Shown here piece by piece: positions 34,984 through 46,800 of a stretch of 64,000 bases of DNA; the first letter of the stretch is position 1; each line of letters opens with the position of its first letter. The stretch lies in NCBI RefSeq assembly GCF_009870125.1, contig NC_046681.1:5097001-5161000 (forward strand). Direction: 5' to 3'. The notes below the pieces were generated by a model. That model did no database searches. It worked only from the letters and a program-made list of their open reading frames with translations, and had not been told where the DNA came from. Both the position numbers and the translations under genes were made by a program. This stretch comes from Drosophila pseudoobscura (lineage: Eukaryota; Arthropoda; Insecta; Diptera; Drosophilidae).

Positions 34984-35544
34984 GGTTTGTTTGAGAATAG
35001 ATAGCTCGTACTAAATTCCCAGTGGCTGCGATGGTGTATTTATATGAGGGCCGTTATCAATTTGAAGCTTAAAGACTTAAAGCTCAACCTTGACCTGACC
35101 CGACTTCCCACAAATTAATAAATCGGTTCTCAAGAAAATTGTTGCCATTCTTCCGAAACTCGGAGAATATATAAAATGTGAGTACAGCGGCAAATTCTTC
35201 TTTGATTAACCTCTATAATCTGTCTGAATAAACCATATATTTTCAAATGAAATATGCGCAAAACATAGCATTTCTCTATGCCCCCTAATTCTCGAAATTT
35301 TCTGAAAATAATGTTCAATGTCCACAATCTACTCTGTAGTACATTTATTGCTTTTAAATGTTAGATATTCCTATACTCGTATTACTAATACGATAAAGTA
35401 AGCCCGTAATCAGTTACGTGAAGGGAAATACCCGTAAGACAGTGAGGCATTCAATCATAATGAGGCATAATCAGCATGCGGCCCTTCTTTCGAAACGTCT
35501 TCCGGCCGTAATTTGTGATCTTTCTGCATTTTGAGTGGATGTAT
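34984..35544. other. Promoter and spacer upstream of SPH copy 3
   Basis: First 120 bases resemble the upstream DNA of SPH copies 1 and 2; the rest shows nothing recognisable. Confidence 0.5.
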
Positions 35545-36140
35545 TTAATCTGGCAAAGCTTTTCGAATGAGATCTCTACCGAATACTTTCAGGCTATAGA
35601 TCATATAGTCGAAATAAAACATATTCCGGACCTGAACATAGTTAAAAGAAACGGCGTTGTTGGCGAAAGTGCCCTGTTAGAGATGAATGATTAGTAAATT
35701 TAAGGTTTAATTTGTTCAACCTTGTACGAAAGTCTTTGATCCTTAAGGAGATATACTGCCAGAGCCAATAGTTTGGATCATAGCGTAAATAGGCACTCGA
35801 TCTAACCTGCGGATCTATCAGGTAAATCCGTCGCCGTCCCTTGGCATCCATTGACTTCCCCGCCATTACTTTGGGCGTATCGATGCACTTCTTAAGCTTT
35901 ACCATTGTGGCTCCCGCATCTTTGGGCTCGCACAGGAACCAATCTGACTCGTTCAAGTGGAAATCATAGATATGTATACTTCAAGGCCTGTTTCGCTTGC
36001 CCCCACGTTGCTCGTGCGATCGGAAATTGAAGTGAAGTGAATAATCGGCCAGAGGATCACTTGAGTAATCAGATAGCCAATGCCAATGCTCAGGAATCAG
36101 GTATTGCACTGGACCACATGATGTCGATGTTTTTTCGTCA
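35545..36140 (-). pseudogene. Decayed C1GalT-like gene
   Basis: Read on the minus strand, about 36110-36070 can encode a membrane-like 'SIGIGYLITQVILWP'. It is followed after a large gap by a 'TWGQAKQALKY' piece, a frame change, then 'NESDWFLCEPKD' (where paralogues read [10 protein letters not shown]) and 'KGRRRIYLIDPQ...DPNYWLWQYISLRIKD', matching the 'GRGRMFPF...[15 protein letters not shown]' part of the intact neighbour. The final exon, 35673-35545, is still well formed: an acceptor, then 43 codons reading GTFANNAVSFNYVQV...FDYMIYSLKVFG and a stop. The DDD motif, the catalytic middle and the CC pair are missing. Most likely a dead tandem copy. Confidence 0.7.
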
Positions 36141-36355
36141 GCTGTTGCACTGTGCAAAAAGCGATTACTCAGCTGTCATCTTTTCTGGTTTAGGGCTGGG
36201 TTGGTATTGAGAATCAGACGGCCCCACAGTCAGTAATCAAGTTTCAAGCATATTAGTTCTGCCTTTAACCCATCATAACGATATATGAAAAATGGATAAT
36301 TCACTTTAACATGTAAAAACTAAAGTGATCTACTAGACGAGTATTCCCGTTTGCT

Positions 36356-37770
36356 TTATTCTTTTGATTTTTCGTCCTCTTCATCGTTTGCCTCCTTATC
36401 TCTTAAGTCCGAATTTTCGTCGTTTTCGCTGGTTTCCCGAGAAGTAGCTTCCTTCGAGATCCGTTTCCTATACCTAGCCTCTTCCTTCTCCACCTCTCTA
36501 GAGTCCATTTCCCTAGCATCTGGCTCCTTGGGCGCCGCAGTGGTTGTGGTAACTAGCCTATCGTAATCATCCACAGAATCCTCATTGCTGGCCGCTGGTT
36601 GCTCAAAGGGAGCCGGAAGAAGTTGACCCACTGGCAGCTTGGCGGGCAGGCTTTCCAGTGACCTCTGTAGACCATACGGCTTCAAGTGATAGATCAGATA
36701 GTCCAGCACATACATCAGATTGGGCGCAACATAGTGAAAGGATATGGCAAGATCTGAGCAGCAATCGAGACCCTGAAAAAAACACAAATCTTTGGATTAT
36801 GGACATACCGTAGGGGGATTTTTCTTACATCATCTGTCTTGTAATATATGTAGTTCCAGTACCAATAGTTCTTATCCCACTTGGCGGGTATCAAATGTTG
36901 TTCTGGCACAAACGGGAACATACGACCACGACCCATCGCATCCCTGGAATCGCCCGCCGTAACATTTAAGTTCTGCATGCATCGACCGATCTCGATATCC
37001 TCATTTACCACAGTGCCGGGCAGACACATCTTAGGATTCGGTATGCCCTCAACCACGAACCGACGGAGGGCCTCTCGGCTAAGAACGTAGCCAGCTCCGC
37101 CGGACATGTAGCCCTGCTTGACGAACGGCTTGAACTTGAAGCCAAAGTGGACGGGGGTCTGGGGGTCGTAGGGATACAGCATATAGCGTAAGTTCTCAAT
37201 CACAGCATAGGTGTCGTCATCGGCTTTGTAGAACCAGTCGGCATCGTTGTAATGGTGCTGGTAAACGTATGTAAAGGCCTGCTTGACCTTGGCCCACAGA
37301 TTCACTCGACCTTCTCCCACATTTAGCCGGACCGTGGGCAGCTCATCGTCTTGGCCGGAGCTCATGAAGAGCAGAATGTTGCACCTCTTGCCCCAGGTCC
37401 GCTTCACATGACGCGCCTTCTTCTTGTGGTTCGTGGGATTTGTCATAACCCAGCAGAGGACGCGAACCTCCTTCTTCAGCTGCTCGGCCACCGTGGAGTT
37501 GTCGTCGCGGTGCTCATTGGAGTGATGCTGGAATACATCACGATCAGCCTGCTCGGCCTTGGCCGGCTCTCGATCGAGCTGGGGATCGCTGTGGAGTCGC
37601 AGTCTTCTACTCAGATATGGGTATAAACTTTCGTGTGGCACAATACTTGCAAATAACTGGGCCAAACAATACCCCACCACAAGGCCCAGGATAAGAGTGA
37701 AGATCGAACGATTCTTCGATCGGGGAGCTGCAATGGTTCCTAAACTATAGACTCTTTCGATGCTGGTCTC
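36356..37770 (-). CDS. C1GalT-like galactosyltransferase with charged tail (5' exon not found)
   Basis: Exons 37770-36829 and 36772-36356 join in phase 0, giving at least 452 residues. Seen: membrane segment '[19 protein letters not shown]', '[18 protein letters not shown]', '[19 protein letters not shown]' with intact DDD, '[12 protein letters not shown]', '[21 protein letters not shown]' split over the usual positions, and '[15 protein letters not shown]' at the start of the last exon. An extra C-terminal tail of about 85 residues is rich in Glu, Asp, Lys and Arg. The large exon has no in-frame ATG before the catalytic domain; a good acceptor (TTTTCAG) lies at 37771, so a short upstream exon should supply the start. 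The ATG at 37831 is out of frame, and the implied intron would be only 19 bases. Golgi type II enzyme by family. Confidence 0.85.
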
Positions 37771-39146
37771 CTGAAAACAACTCAGTTACCTTCTGTTAGC
37801 AGGGTTCGCGTTAAAAGACTTGTGCTGGACATTTTAGTATTCCTCACGTTCCAGTTTCAAGTGAAACCAGTCTGCGTGTTGGTTTTGGCCTGCTTCAAGA
37901 TCACTTGTGTCAACAACACATTCGGTTTTGCCACAAATTTCTATATATTAACATGGACGACAAGAAGTTGTATAATTTACTATTTTCTATTTCCAACTCG
38001 AACTGAACCCTATAGCGTTTGATAACCGACTAAACCGAGGCAACGACTTCATCTAGACCTGAGTGGGTTCCTATTCTTTTATCCCAAAACAGTTGTTTAA
38101 ACACAAAACATATGAAGTAATAGTCGTTGGAAATTGGAAAGGAAAGGTGTTCAATCCAGTGGAGCAAAGATAGATCTGGATGTTAAAGGTCTGTATAGAT
38201 ACAAAAATATAATTTAATAACATGAAATGTATCCAAAAAGACTTAAGTTAACGTGAGCAAAGATTGAAAAACCCAACACTTTTTCACTAATCGTGTTTCA
38301 ATTTATTATACTCTTTGATTGCAAAATTGGGTCGAAGACTACACTTAAATATTAGTCAATTAAACAAATGAATGAATTCTCGAATATATAGTTTACAAGG
38401 AAATAAGCAATAAACCACAAAAGAATCGAATATAACTAACTGCTAATACAGATACTTAGAAAGGCGTTGGAACGTAAAGCACTTGTCAACAATTGCTTAG
38501 CGATAAAGGGGGATCTACATATTCTTTTAACTATATGAATGTATTTTCATGTAATAGGTAGTATATATGTACTATATATATGTGCATTAGTGTATGTACA
38601 GGGGACTTTGTAACATTATCTTTTGGGGTCCATGTTAACAGTTATTATCGTAATCGCTAACGTTTTTATTATTGTTAGAGTTAAATTCAAAATACAAGCT
38701 CCAATTGGTTGTTAATATGAATGACGGTTATATCTAATATATCTTTAATATATAATATATGTATGTATATGTCATTTAGTATTCTTAGGGCCATTTACTT
38801 TAGCTTGGACGTGTTTTTTTTCTATAGTGGATCTCTCTTTGATTGGTTGTTTTGTGTTAGTGTTTGCTGTTGGGCCTCTCCGTTTACACCGTGCAACACA
38901 ACGAGGGGACTCTTAAACGAGCTTCCTATTCTCTGATATTTAAACCATGTTCTGGATATAAATGTAAATATGTACATAATTAGTTGTATACCATTTTCGG
39001 GTTCAAGATACTATTTCACAGTCCCTTCTATTGTTGCTCTTCCTCTAATCTCTCGATTAACCATAAACAAAAAGGCCAACGTATTGTGCATAAAGGTACT
39101 TTGGAGGCATGGAGACATCATCTGTTTGTCATCTATGTGTATGTTC
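37771..39146. other. Intergenic region
   Basis: AT-rich, with TATATGTA-type runs at about 38560-38590 and 38740-38770. Probably contains the undetected first exon of the minus-strand galactosyltransferase and the 3' untranslated part of the ankyrin gene. Confidence 0.5.
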
Positions 39147-42100
39147 TTACGCCGGCATGGACGTGACCGTAGATGTAGATGTAACCGAAGATGTGGCAGG
39201 GACCATCGTTTTTGAATTTCGTGCCACAATCGCTCGGACCCGCTCCTGGAGATAATCACAGATGGAGGTGTACTTCTGCTGGTGCGCCAATTCCAGCGCC
39301 GTCAGATCCTCCTGGTTCTTCAGCAGGACATCGCTGCCGGCGGCGACCAGCTGCTTGCAGACGGTCATGTGGCCGAACATAGCTGCTGCATGCAAGGCCG
39401 TCTCCCCGTTGGGCAGGAGGCCCAGATTGGGGCGGTACTTGAGCAGCACTGTGGTGACCGCCGCATGCCCCTTGTGGGCGGCCTTGAAGAGCGGAGTGGC
39501 GCCGTCACAGCGCACTGTATCCACATTGGCCCCGTTCTGGAGGAGCACCTTGCAGATGTGATCCTGACCCATTTGGGCGGCTATCCAGAGCGGTGTGGCT
39601 CCGTCTATGCGCTTGATATCGATATCCGCATGGGCCAGGATCAGCAGCGAAAGAACTGTCCGATGTCCGTTCTGGGACGCTATGAAAACAGGCGTCGCAC
39701 GGTCCTGAAAAAAATTCAAGAAATATTAAACGATCTCTGCACTCCGTTGTTGTCTCCACCCACCTTCATATGAGCATTCACATTTGCTCCACAGTCCAGC
39801 AGCTCACGCACAATCTTCACATGGCCCCCCTGGGCGGCTACAAACAGGGGCGTTCCCCCGTCCGCGGAAGCCGTGTCCACTTTGGCCCCCGCCTTCATCA
39901 GAATCTTCACCACGTCCAAGTGTCCTCCCTGGGCGGCAAAGAACAGTGGCGTTGTGCCCGTCAGGCGGCGCGTGTTCGGATCTGCCCCCTGATCGAGCAG
40001 CTCCATCACACAGTATGTGTGTCCACCGGCGGCAGCCAAAATAAGTGGCGTGGTCCCATCCTGGAAAATGAAAAGATTCAAAGTTGGGAAAAACATGAAT
40101 TGTGTAACTATGTTATTGGCATTCAAGAAATTTAGGATATCATAGGTCCTACTGTAAGTTTCCAAAGAAACAACTTATCAAATGCAATAGAAATGGAAAT
40201 TATATAGCGAATACTCTCGGCTCAATCCAATAAATTAAGTGCAGTGCAAGTCTTTCATTACCAATTCAAAGCGTTAACAGAAAAGCTTTTGCTATAATTG
40301 TTTAATTGAGCATCGGACGATTTAAATAGCGATTTTCGATTAGTTTCACCGACTCAAAACAAAACCGTTTCGTGTGGATTTGCATGCGTGTCTACGGATC
40401 GGACTCTGAGGAAAGTCCAAGGCGAAAATCACATGCCACGAATTGCAAGTCACAAATCGCTCTCTCGCTGCACTTGGACTGCACTCGGATTGCCCTCGGA
40501 CTCCCCGGGGCAGCACGTAGAGCTGTGTGCCCTTTCTGAGCGGGTGGGGGCTTTGTCTGACTCTGGCAGACCAGCTGGTGGCACACTGCCCCCGCAGTCC
40601 ACTTTCCTTTGCTCGTGCCCGAGCGCTTGGCTGAGCGTCAAGTGAAATTTAATTTCTTTATTTTTATTATTTTTTTGTTTCGGGTTTTCTGTGTTTTGTT
40701 GCACTCTTCGACTTCTTTGCCAATTGGTGCGTGCTGAGGTAAACAAAGTGTTAACTGATTTGAACGCTGCAAACTGCTTTTTGTTTTTGGTTTTAATTAT
40801 GTAATATTTTACTGACAGCATTTTGAAGTCGCATGGGTCACGCCTTAACGATTTTAAGGAACTGTTGACTCGTATGTATACGTACATACTATATATGTAT
40901 CTATTTTTATCACTCTGATGCAATATGTCATGTAACGACAGCAGTCGAGAAAGTGTGCTTAGGCTGGCAATCAGCTGATCAAAGGAAAAACTCTGCTATA
41001 GAACTCTTTGGCAATAACCTCACCTCATCTTTGCAGTCCACATGTACCTTTCCACTGTCCAGCAGCCGGAGCAGGGCCACCTCATCTCCCCGCATCGCTG
41101 CCATATGCAGCTGCACGTCCGAGGGCGTCTCTTTCTGTTGAGTGGAAAAAGGGGAAACAAATCAATTAACAACTTCAAAATGTATCAGCTGTCAAAACAA
41201 GAAGGTACCCTCTAGCCCCTGTCCCGTGCGATCCCTACTGCATGTGCCCCCAGCTCCCCATCGCTGGATGATGATGATGATGATGTGGGAAATTACTTTT
41301 CCTGTTCAGAGTAATTAGGGTCACTGCAGTAACACTTAGCACACAAGTTATTTCAAAGCGGATGTCGGACCACATTGAATGCATTTTTACAATATTTTTG
41401 CTGCTGCTCTGATATAAAACGAGCATTAACCCTGAGATGGTCCCACTGTTGATTGAGACTCTTCATCGAAATATGGGTCTCATAGGGTCTTCCCCGATTT
41501 CTCAAAATAATTGTGTAACACATCAACCAATCAGTTAGCTAATAAATGTATTACCCATGTGTTCCCACATATGCTGTGCTGGACTACCACTTCGTCCGCC
41601 CATGAAAGGGTTAACCATCATTCCAATCACCCCAGAAAGCAGGCAGACGGTCACCCCAAGTCCAAGCCCTGACCAAGTTCCCCAGAAAAAGGAAATGCAA
41701 GAAATATTTTCTCAAACTTAATGCAGTAAAAGTGTCACTTTGCGTTAATGAAGCGAATTAAGTGGGATAGATGGTGATGGTGCTTGGCATACATGTATGT
41801 ACTTGTGTGCATATGTACGCAGGTATAAGAGGCCAGGGGACCTGAAGCACCTGTTGAGTGGCAACACAAGACGGGGCAAAGACAAGTGAAAACCCTCACA
41901 TGACGTGACTCAAGATGGCAGAAGAAACAATCCAAATGCTGCTGCACTTTAAAATGACATAATGATGATGATGATGATGATGATGACGATGATGGCATCG
42001 CGATAATCGTGTTGCACTGTTGATGATAATGATATTTATGGGTAGCAGAGTAGCAACTGCCAGCTACAGGTGAGAAACACTTTTAATGCTTCAGACATGC

Positions 42101-42351
42101 GCTAGACAGAGCTGACGCGATTGCATCAGAATGAGATATATGAAAGTTCCCGTGATCACCAGATCATTGCATTTTTTCCAATCAAAATCAGACATTTTAG
42201 AGTTCGCTGAGTTCTCGTTTTAGGAATAGAACAACTCCATTCTACCCGCCTATGTAGTTTCCTGGCACAAATTCCATTCACCTCATTCCGAATAGGCCAA
42301 TTACTCGGTATATAGGTCAAGACTTGAGCATTTACTCACCTTTAGCGACAT
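39147..42351 (-). CDS. CG3104: Ankyrin-repeat protein (ANKRD29-like)
   Basis: Four exons, 42351-42340 (MSLK), 41134-41024, 40060-39764 and 39704-39147, join in phase 0 to 325 residues. After a short N terminus, almost the whole protein is about nine ankyrin repeats, e.g. 'DGTTPLILAAAGGHTYCVME', 'GGTPLFVAAQGGHVKIVREL', 'DGATPLWIAAQMGQDHICKV' and 'NGETALHAAAMFGHMTVCKQ', ending in a Ser/Thr/Val-rich tail. Introns fall at repeat borders (each exon 3/4 opens with D-x-x-TP). No catalytic or membrane part is seen, so it is presumably a cytoplasmic binding scaffold. The symbol is a positional and family guess: I recall CG3104 as the fly ANKRD29-like gene near 23. Confidence 0.8.
40061..41023 (-). other. 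Intron of ankyrin gene
   Basis: A 963-bp intron; no embedded gene is recognised. Confidence 0.6.
41135..42339 (-). other. First coding intron of ankyrin gene
   Basis: A 1.2 kb intron containing GAT/ATG trinucleotide repeats at 41266-41284 and 41961-41993. No coding sequence. Confidence 0.6.
41961..41993. repeat. (ATG)n trinucleotide repeat
   Basis: About ten ATG/GAT units with one ACG interruption. Confidence 0.85.
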
Positions 42352-45300
42352 GTTTAGTTCTCCTCTGTCGTCTCTTGTCTCTAGCAATTGCACCTGCTTA
42401 CAAGCCCGTTTCCATTGACCGATTTTATCGAACTGTAACGCTGCTGCTCCTCCAACTCCAACTGCAGCAACTTCTGGTTAACACAGAGTAACACAGCAAC
42501 AACAAATCAAATCACAGCTGAATCTGCGCACAGTAGAAGCGGCAGCCACATAATAGCCATCCCCACATCCAAGTCGGAGTAGAAGTCGAAATCCAAGTCC
42601 AAGCGACCAGTTCCCAAAAGTCAGGCACTGCAAATAAAAGAGGAGAAAAGGCACGGGCCACATTAAAATTAAGTTGCTATGGGTATAACAGGTTTTTCTG
42701 TTCCTAAGATGAGAATTAGAATGCAAAAAAAAAAAAACAAAAAATGTCAGTCCCATTGGGAGGAGTTCCTGGGAAATGACCTGAAACCGATGGATTACAG
42801 CAATGCTATGGTGTATGATGGTGTAGGGTCTCAGGGATCTCAGCCAAACAAGTTGCCTCCTCAAAGGGCAGCTGTGGAAAATGTTGCATGCGCCCCGGTT
42901 TTAGATCAAAAGTAAAAGTTCGACACAGGTTTCTTGGATAGTGGAGAAAACGATGTCTTATATGGGTCGAACCAGTTATATTTTAACCAGGACTATTAAA
43001 TGGAATTGGCCCTCTTGGAATTGCATGGCTATTAATATTTAAAAGTGGCAATTACTCCTTGCCATGGATTCTAGACGAAGCTTGAAGAACTTTTACGAAG
43101 AAAAAAGAATGGTTGGTTATGGGCACATACTCGTAAATAACTAATATACGAGTGGCAGCCTGTGCAATTTTCTTTCAAATAACATCAAGCTACTGCCTAA
43201 GAGAGGCCCCTCTAATCATCCAATTTGCATTTAAAATTTGCAATTATTTTCAATTGGCCTTGAAATGTGGTCTCTTGAGGTCTCTTCATTCAAGCAAGTT
43301 CCTTTATGTAATATTTATAGCATCGCTTTCTCTACGATTTAGACAAGACTTTCTTTCAATGAAATTGAACAGAGATTGTTTATACCTTTGTTTTGTCTTC
43401 TAAGTTCTTTCAACCTCAAGCAGTATTTAAAAAAAAGTGTCTTATATGTAGAGTATTTATAGCCTATGTTTGTTAGCTCTAAAGTTTCTTTTTGTATCCA
43501 TTTTGCATTTCATGCAGTTTGATTCGATTTTGCATGTTGCCGCATTAGTTCGTGTTGGTTTTTGTACAGTTTATAATTTCTCTCTTTTTTTACAGGAACG
43601 CCCCCTGACAATTGAGAGGCGGCCCCTCAGATCAGGTCGGGTCTGACTTGGCTCTATCAGCACGCCAAATACATAGGCTGGCCAAAGTGAAGCATTTTCA
43701 TTTTCATGATTTTTTTTTCTATTACTTTTAGTCTAGTTGTTTTATTAATTGCATTTCATGTCGGCGCAGTTTTTTTTTTTTTTTTTTCTATATATTGTTG
43801 CTTTGAGCCGCATCATCGCCATCATCATGATGATGACTGCCTTTCCTCTTTCAACTTTTGACCTAGAAAGTGCTTTAGTTTTAGGTTTTCCTCGTGGGGC
43901 ATCGTCTGTGGCAGGCAGCAACAGCAACGCCAGAAGCCACGCACTTTTCGGTGCTGACATCATACATACAGCTTTTCTTTTTCCCTTTCCACTGAGGTTT
44001 TTATATTTTTTATTTCTTGCCGGTTTTCTTTGGCCTTTACCCGTTCTTAATTAGACCTTTTGAAGGATGGTTTTCATCTCTATTTAATTAGGTGATCATT
44101 TAACATCATGTATGTTCATACATTGTATGTACATATGTGTTGAGTGGAGGAGTGGAGGAGAATATTTAAACAGTTCTGGAACGGTTGTACATCAGTTCCT
44201 AAACGAATATTGTGTGCTAAGCCCTGCAAATAGGGTTATATTTCTGCATCGGTAGAGAACCTCTATCGAACAGAGATTAGGCATTGGTTTTGGGGCCCAA
44301 ATTCTTATCATAGTTTATGAATACCTTTAAAAATCTGTTCCTAATCATAAGTCTATTCGGAAAATATAGAAAATAAAGGGATATCGAAGTTCCAGGTTTG
44401 TGTTATGATTATTTTCATAGCTAAAGGCTGGCCACATAACCGATCTTATGTGTGCGAGCTATGCTTCAGCACATACTGATATGAGACTCAGTCGCAGTAT
44501 CGGTCCGTATGATTAGATATCGTTAGACAGCCATTTAAATGCCGTACATAATCGATTATAAATACTCGTGGCTATTGTTACAACTTACAAACAGATCATT
44601 AAAAGTAATCTTTGCACCGAAGCTTTGGCAAACTGTTTGTATAACACATCTAACTATTATTAATCTACGAATATTTTTATATATTCGGCACACTGTAATT
44701 TGTTTCACTTTCGTTTTACAATTTAGTATGGTTTTTATTTTTTAACTCATGCCTTTTGCTATTTCATATTTTGGTTTAAAAATAGCATCTCACGTTATCA
44801 TGATCTCATGTTGTGTGGCTTACTCTCGCATAAATTCAGCTCAAAGCTTACACATTATGCAAAAATGTCAGCACATTCGCCACCGCACACACTCAGAAAA
44901 GGTCACCAGGCAACCTGACAAAATCGCCGGGCCCCTAGGCCACTTGTGAGATCTCACCTCAAGAAGTTTCAGCTCCACAATAACAATAGCAACAATCCAC
45001 CCGACACGCCGCTTTGCTTTTCACCGAATAAACGACGCGAACCAAACACCAAACGCGTTGAAAGCTGCCGAGGGAATGAATGAGTACGAGCACAAAATGA
45101 ATGAGACTGACTGCTGGCTGCAGCTTTACAGCTCTTTATGCCTGCTACCATGTAGAGTGTAAGGGTATGTCGCATTCATGGAGATAGATGTAACATCGAT
45201 AGATAGATGCTGCATCGTCAAATGCAGCAAAAACCAAAATTATACTTTAGCGGCACTAGTTTATGTTTAAACATTTAAACATATAGACTTCTATAGCCTT

Positions 45301-46800
45301 AAAATTTGAGTCTAGTCCATAAAATCGGAGTGTTAGCTTATAGCTGTAATAGAGGGTATCGTACAGTCAGTACACACGACTCCAGTGCTATCTTGTAAAG
45401 AGAGAGAACGACATCATGTTGCGCAAAGTGCAACTGCGAAGAAGCATGGCCTACCCTCGGGCGCTGCCGTCGAAGTTCATTGAATTTTTATGCGACTTCG
45501 ACTCGCACAGTAACGCCTATAAATACACAACGGCAGGAATGGTAGAACGGTAAATATTGGGGCCCGGCACGCGTTGAGCCACAATGAAAACAATCCTGCC
45601 CAGCCACCCACACGCTCGCACGCACACACCGAAGCAGAAAGAAAACCGAAGGAACCCCGCTTCCCATTGACGAAAATCGGAGCTGACACCGAGCGAGGTC
45701 ACAAGGCGAGGGCGCCTGGTTCCTCTCTGTGCCAAAATCAATACTCACACGCTCGCTGGGTCACACGCACACAGCACACAATATCCAAGGCTGCGTTTAG
45801 CAATAATTTTCATCTATCGCACTAATTTCAGCCACCGTTTTTAATTTACTTTCACAATTTATTGCAAAGGAATTTTCCGACGCGAATCCAACGGAATTTC
45901 AACGGAACGAATTCGGCGCAAAGCTGCAAAATAAGTGAACCAGTGTGTTCTGCACTGACTCAAATTTAGAACCTGGAACCCAATTCAGTTCTTTATGGTG
46001 GTATAACACTAGACTTTTCTTATAAATAACTATCTTCTTCTTTCTTGAAAGCCAGAGACAGAATGTTAAATGATGTACCCCTCTGCAGTCGCGTCGAAGA
46101 GTTAGGTGTATGTACTATTTGTGATTTGTGACATATTAATTGTGACATTTAGATTAAACAAAATTGGATCGAAAAGTCAAGCTTTGGCATATATGTAGCA
46201 CTATAGCAATTAGACGTCTAGAAAAGTCTAGTGTCATACGACCATTAACTTTGTTGTTGAGAGACCAAAAAAGAGCGCAAAAGCTCAATTTGAGAAATTG
46301 GCATATAAGTACATACATATGCGTATGTTGCATGAGAACGCAGGGTATAATTACTGTTAGGTAGGGACACATATCTTTCATGGCGAATTTCGGTCATAAG
46401 CCATAAAGGTCGTCTTCGACTATACTTCAAGATAAGGCAGTGAGACCATAAGTAAACACCTTGAGGGAAAAGCATGCAGTGTGGCCGAGAGAAATATATG
46501 AGTTAGCTCTTCTTTAAAGTCGAACTGGTAGCAGCGGAGTGGTACAGAGAGGTGTTCTAATTCTGTTGTGCATGCTGAAAATCATCCTTTCGGCTTCAAT
46601 AGTGCCACAGCTCTTCCAGTTTAAGACTATGTGACGGCTATCAACCCTAATTTATAATTTTGCTTTATGCCATCTCCGTCGTTCCGACTAAATTTCTATA
46701 GAAGTGAAGTGCAATACTATTATTAGTAATTCTGCTAAATTGCAAGCCTTAAAGTTGTTAGAAAAATGATAACTTTATTTTAAAAACATGGGATGATTTG
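42352..46800. other. 4.4 kb gene-free region
   Basis: Includes the 5' leader side of the ankyrin gene, a poly(T) tract at 43772-43787, and TATGTA-type runs near 44110-44140. A 45-codon frame at 45416-45553 has no recognisable feature. Probably regulatory DNA. Confidence 0.5.

Noticed and set aside
45416-45553. 45-codon plus-strand frame (MLRKVQLRRSMAY...) near a TATAAATAC
   Set aside because: No domain, no splice sites, and the TATA-like sequence lies inside the frame; length is within chance.
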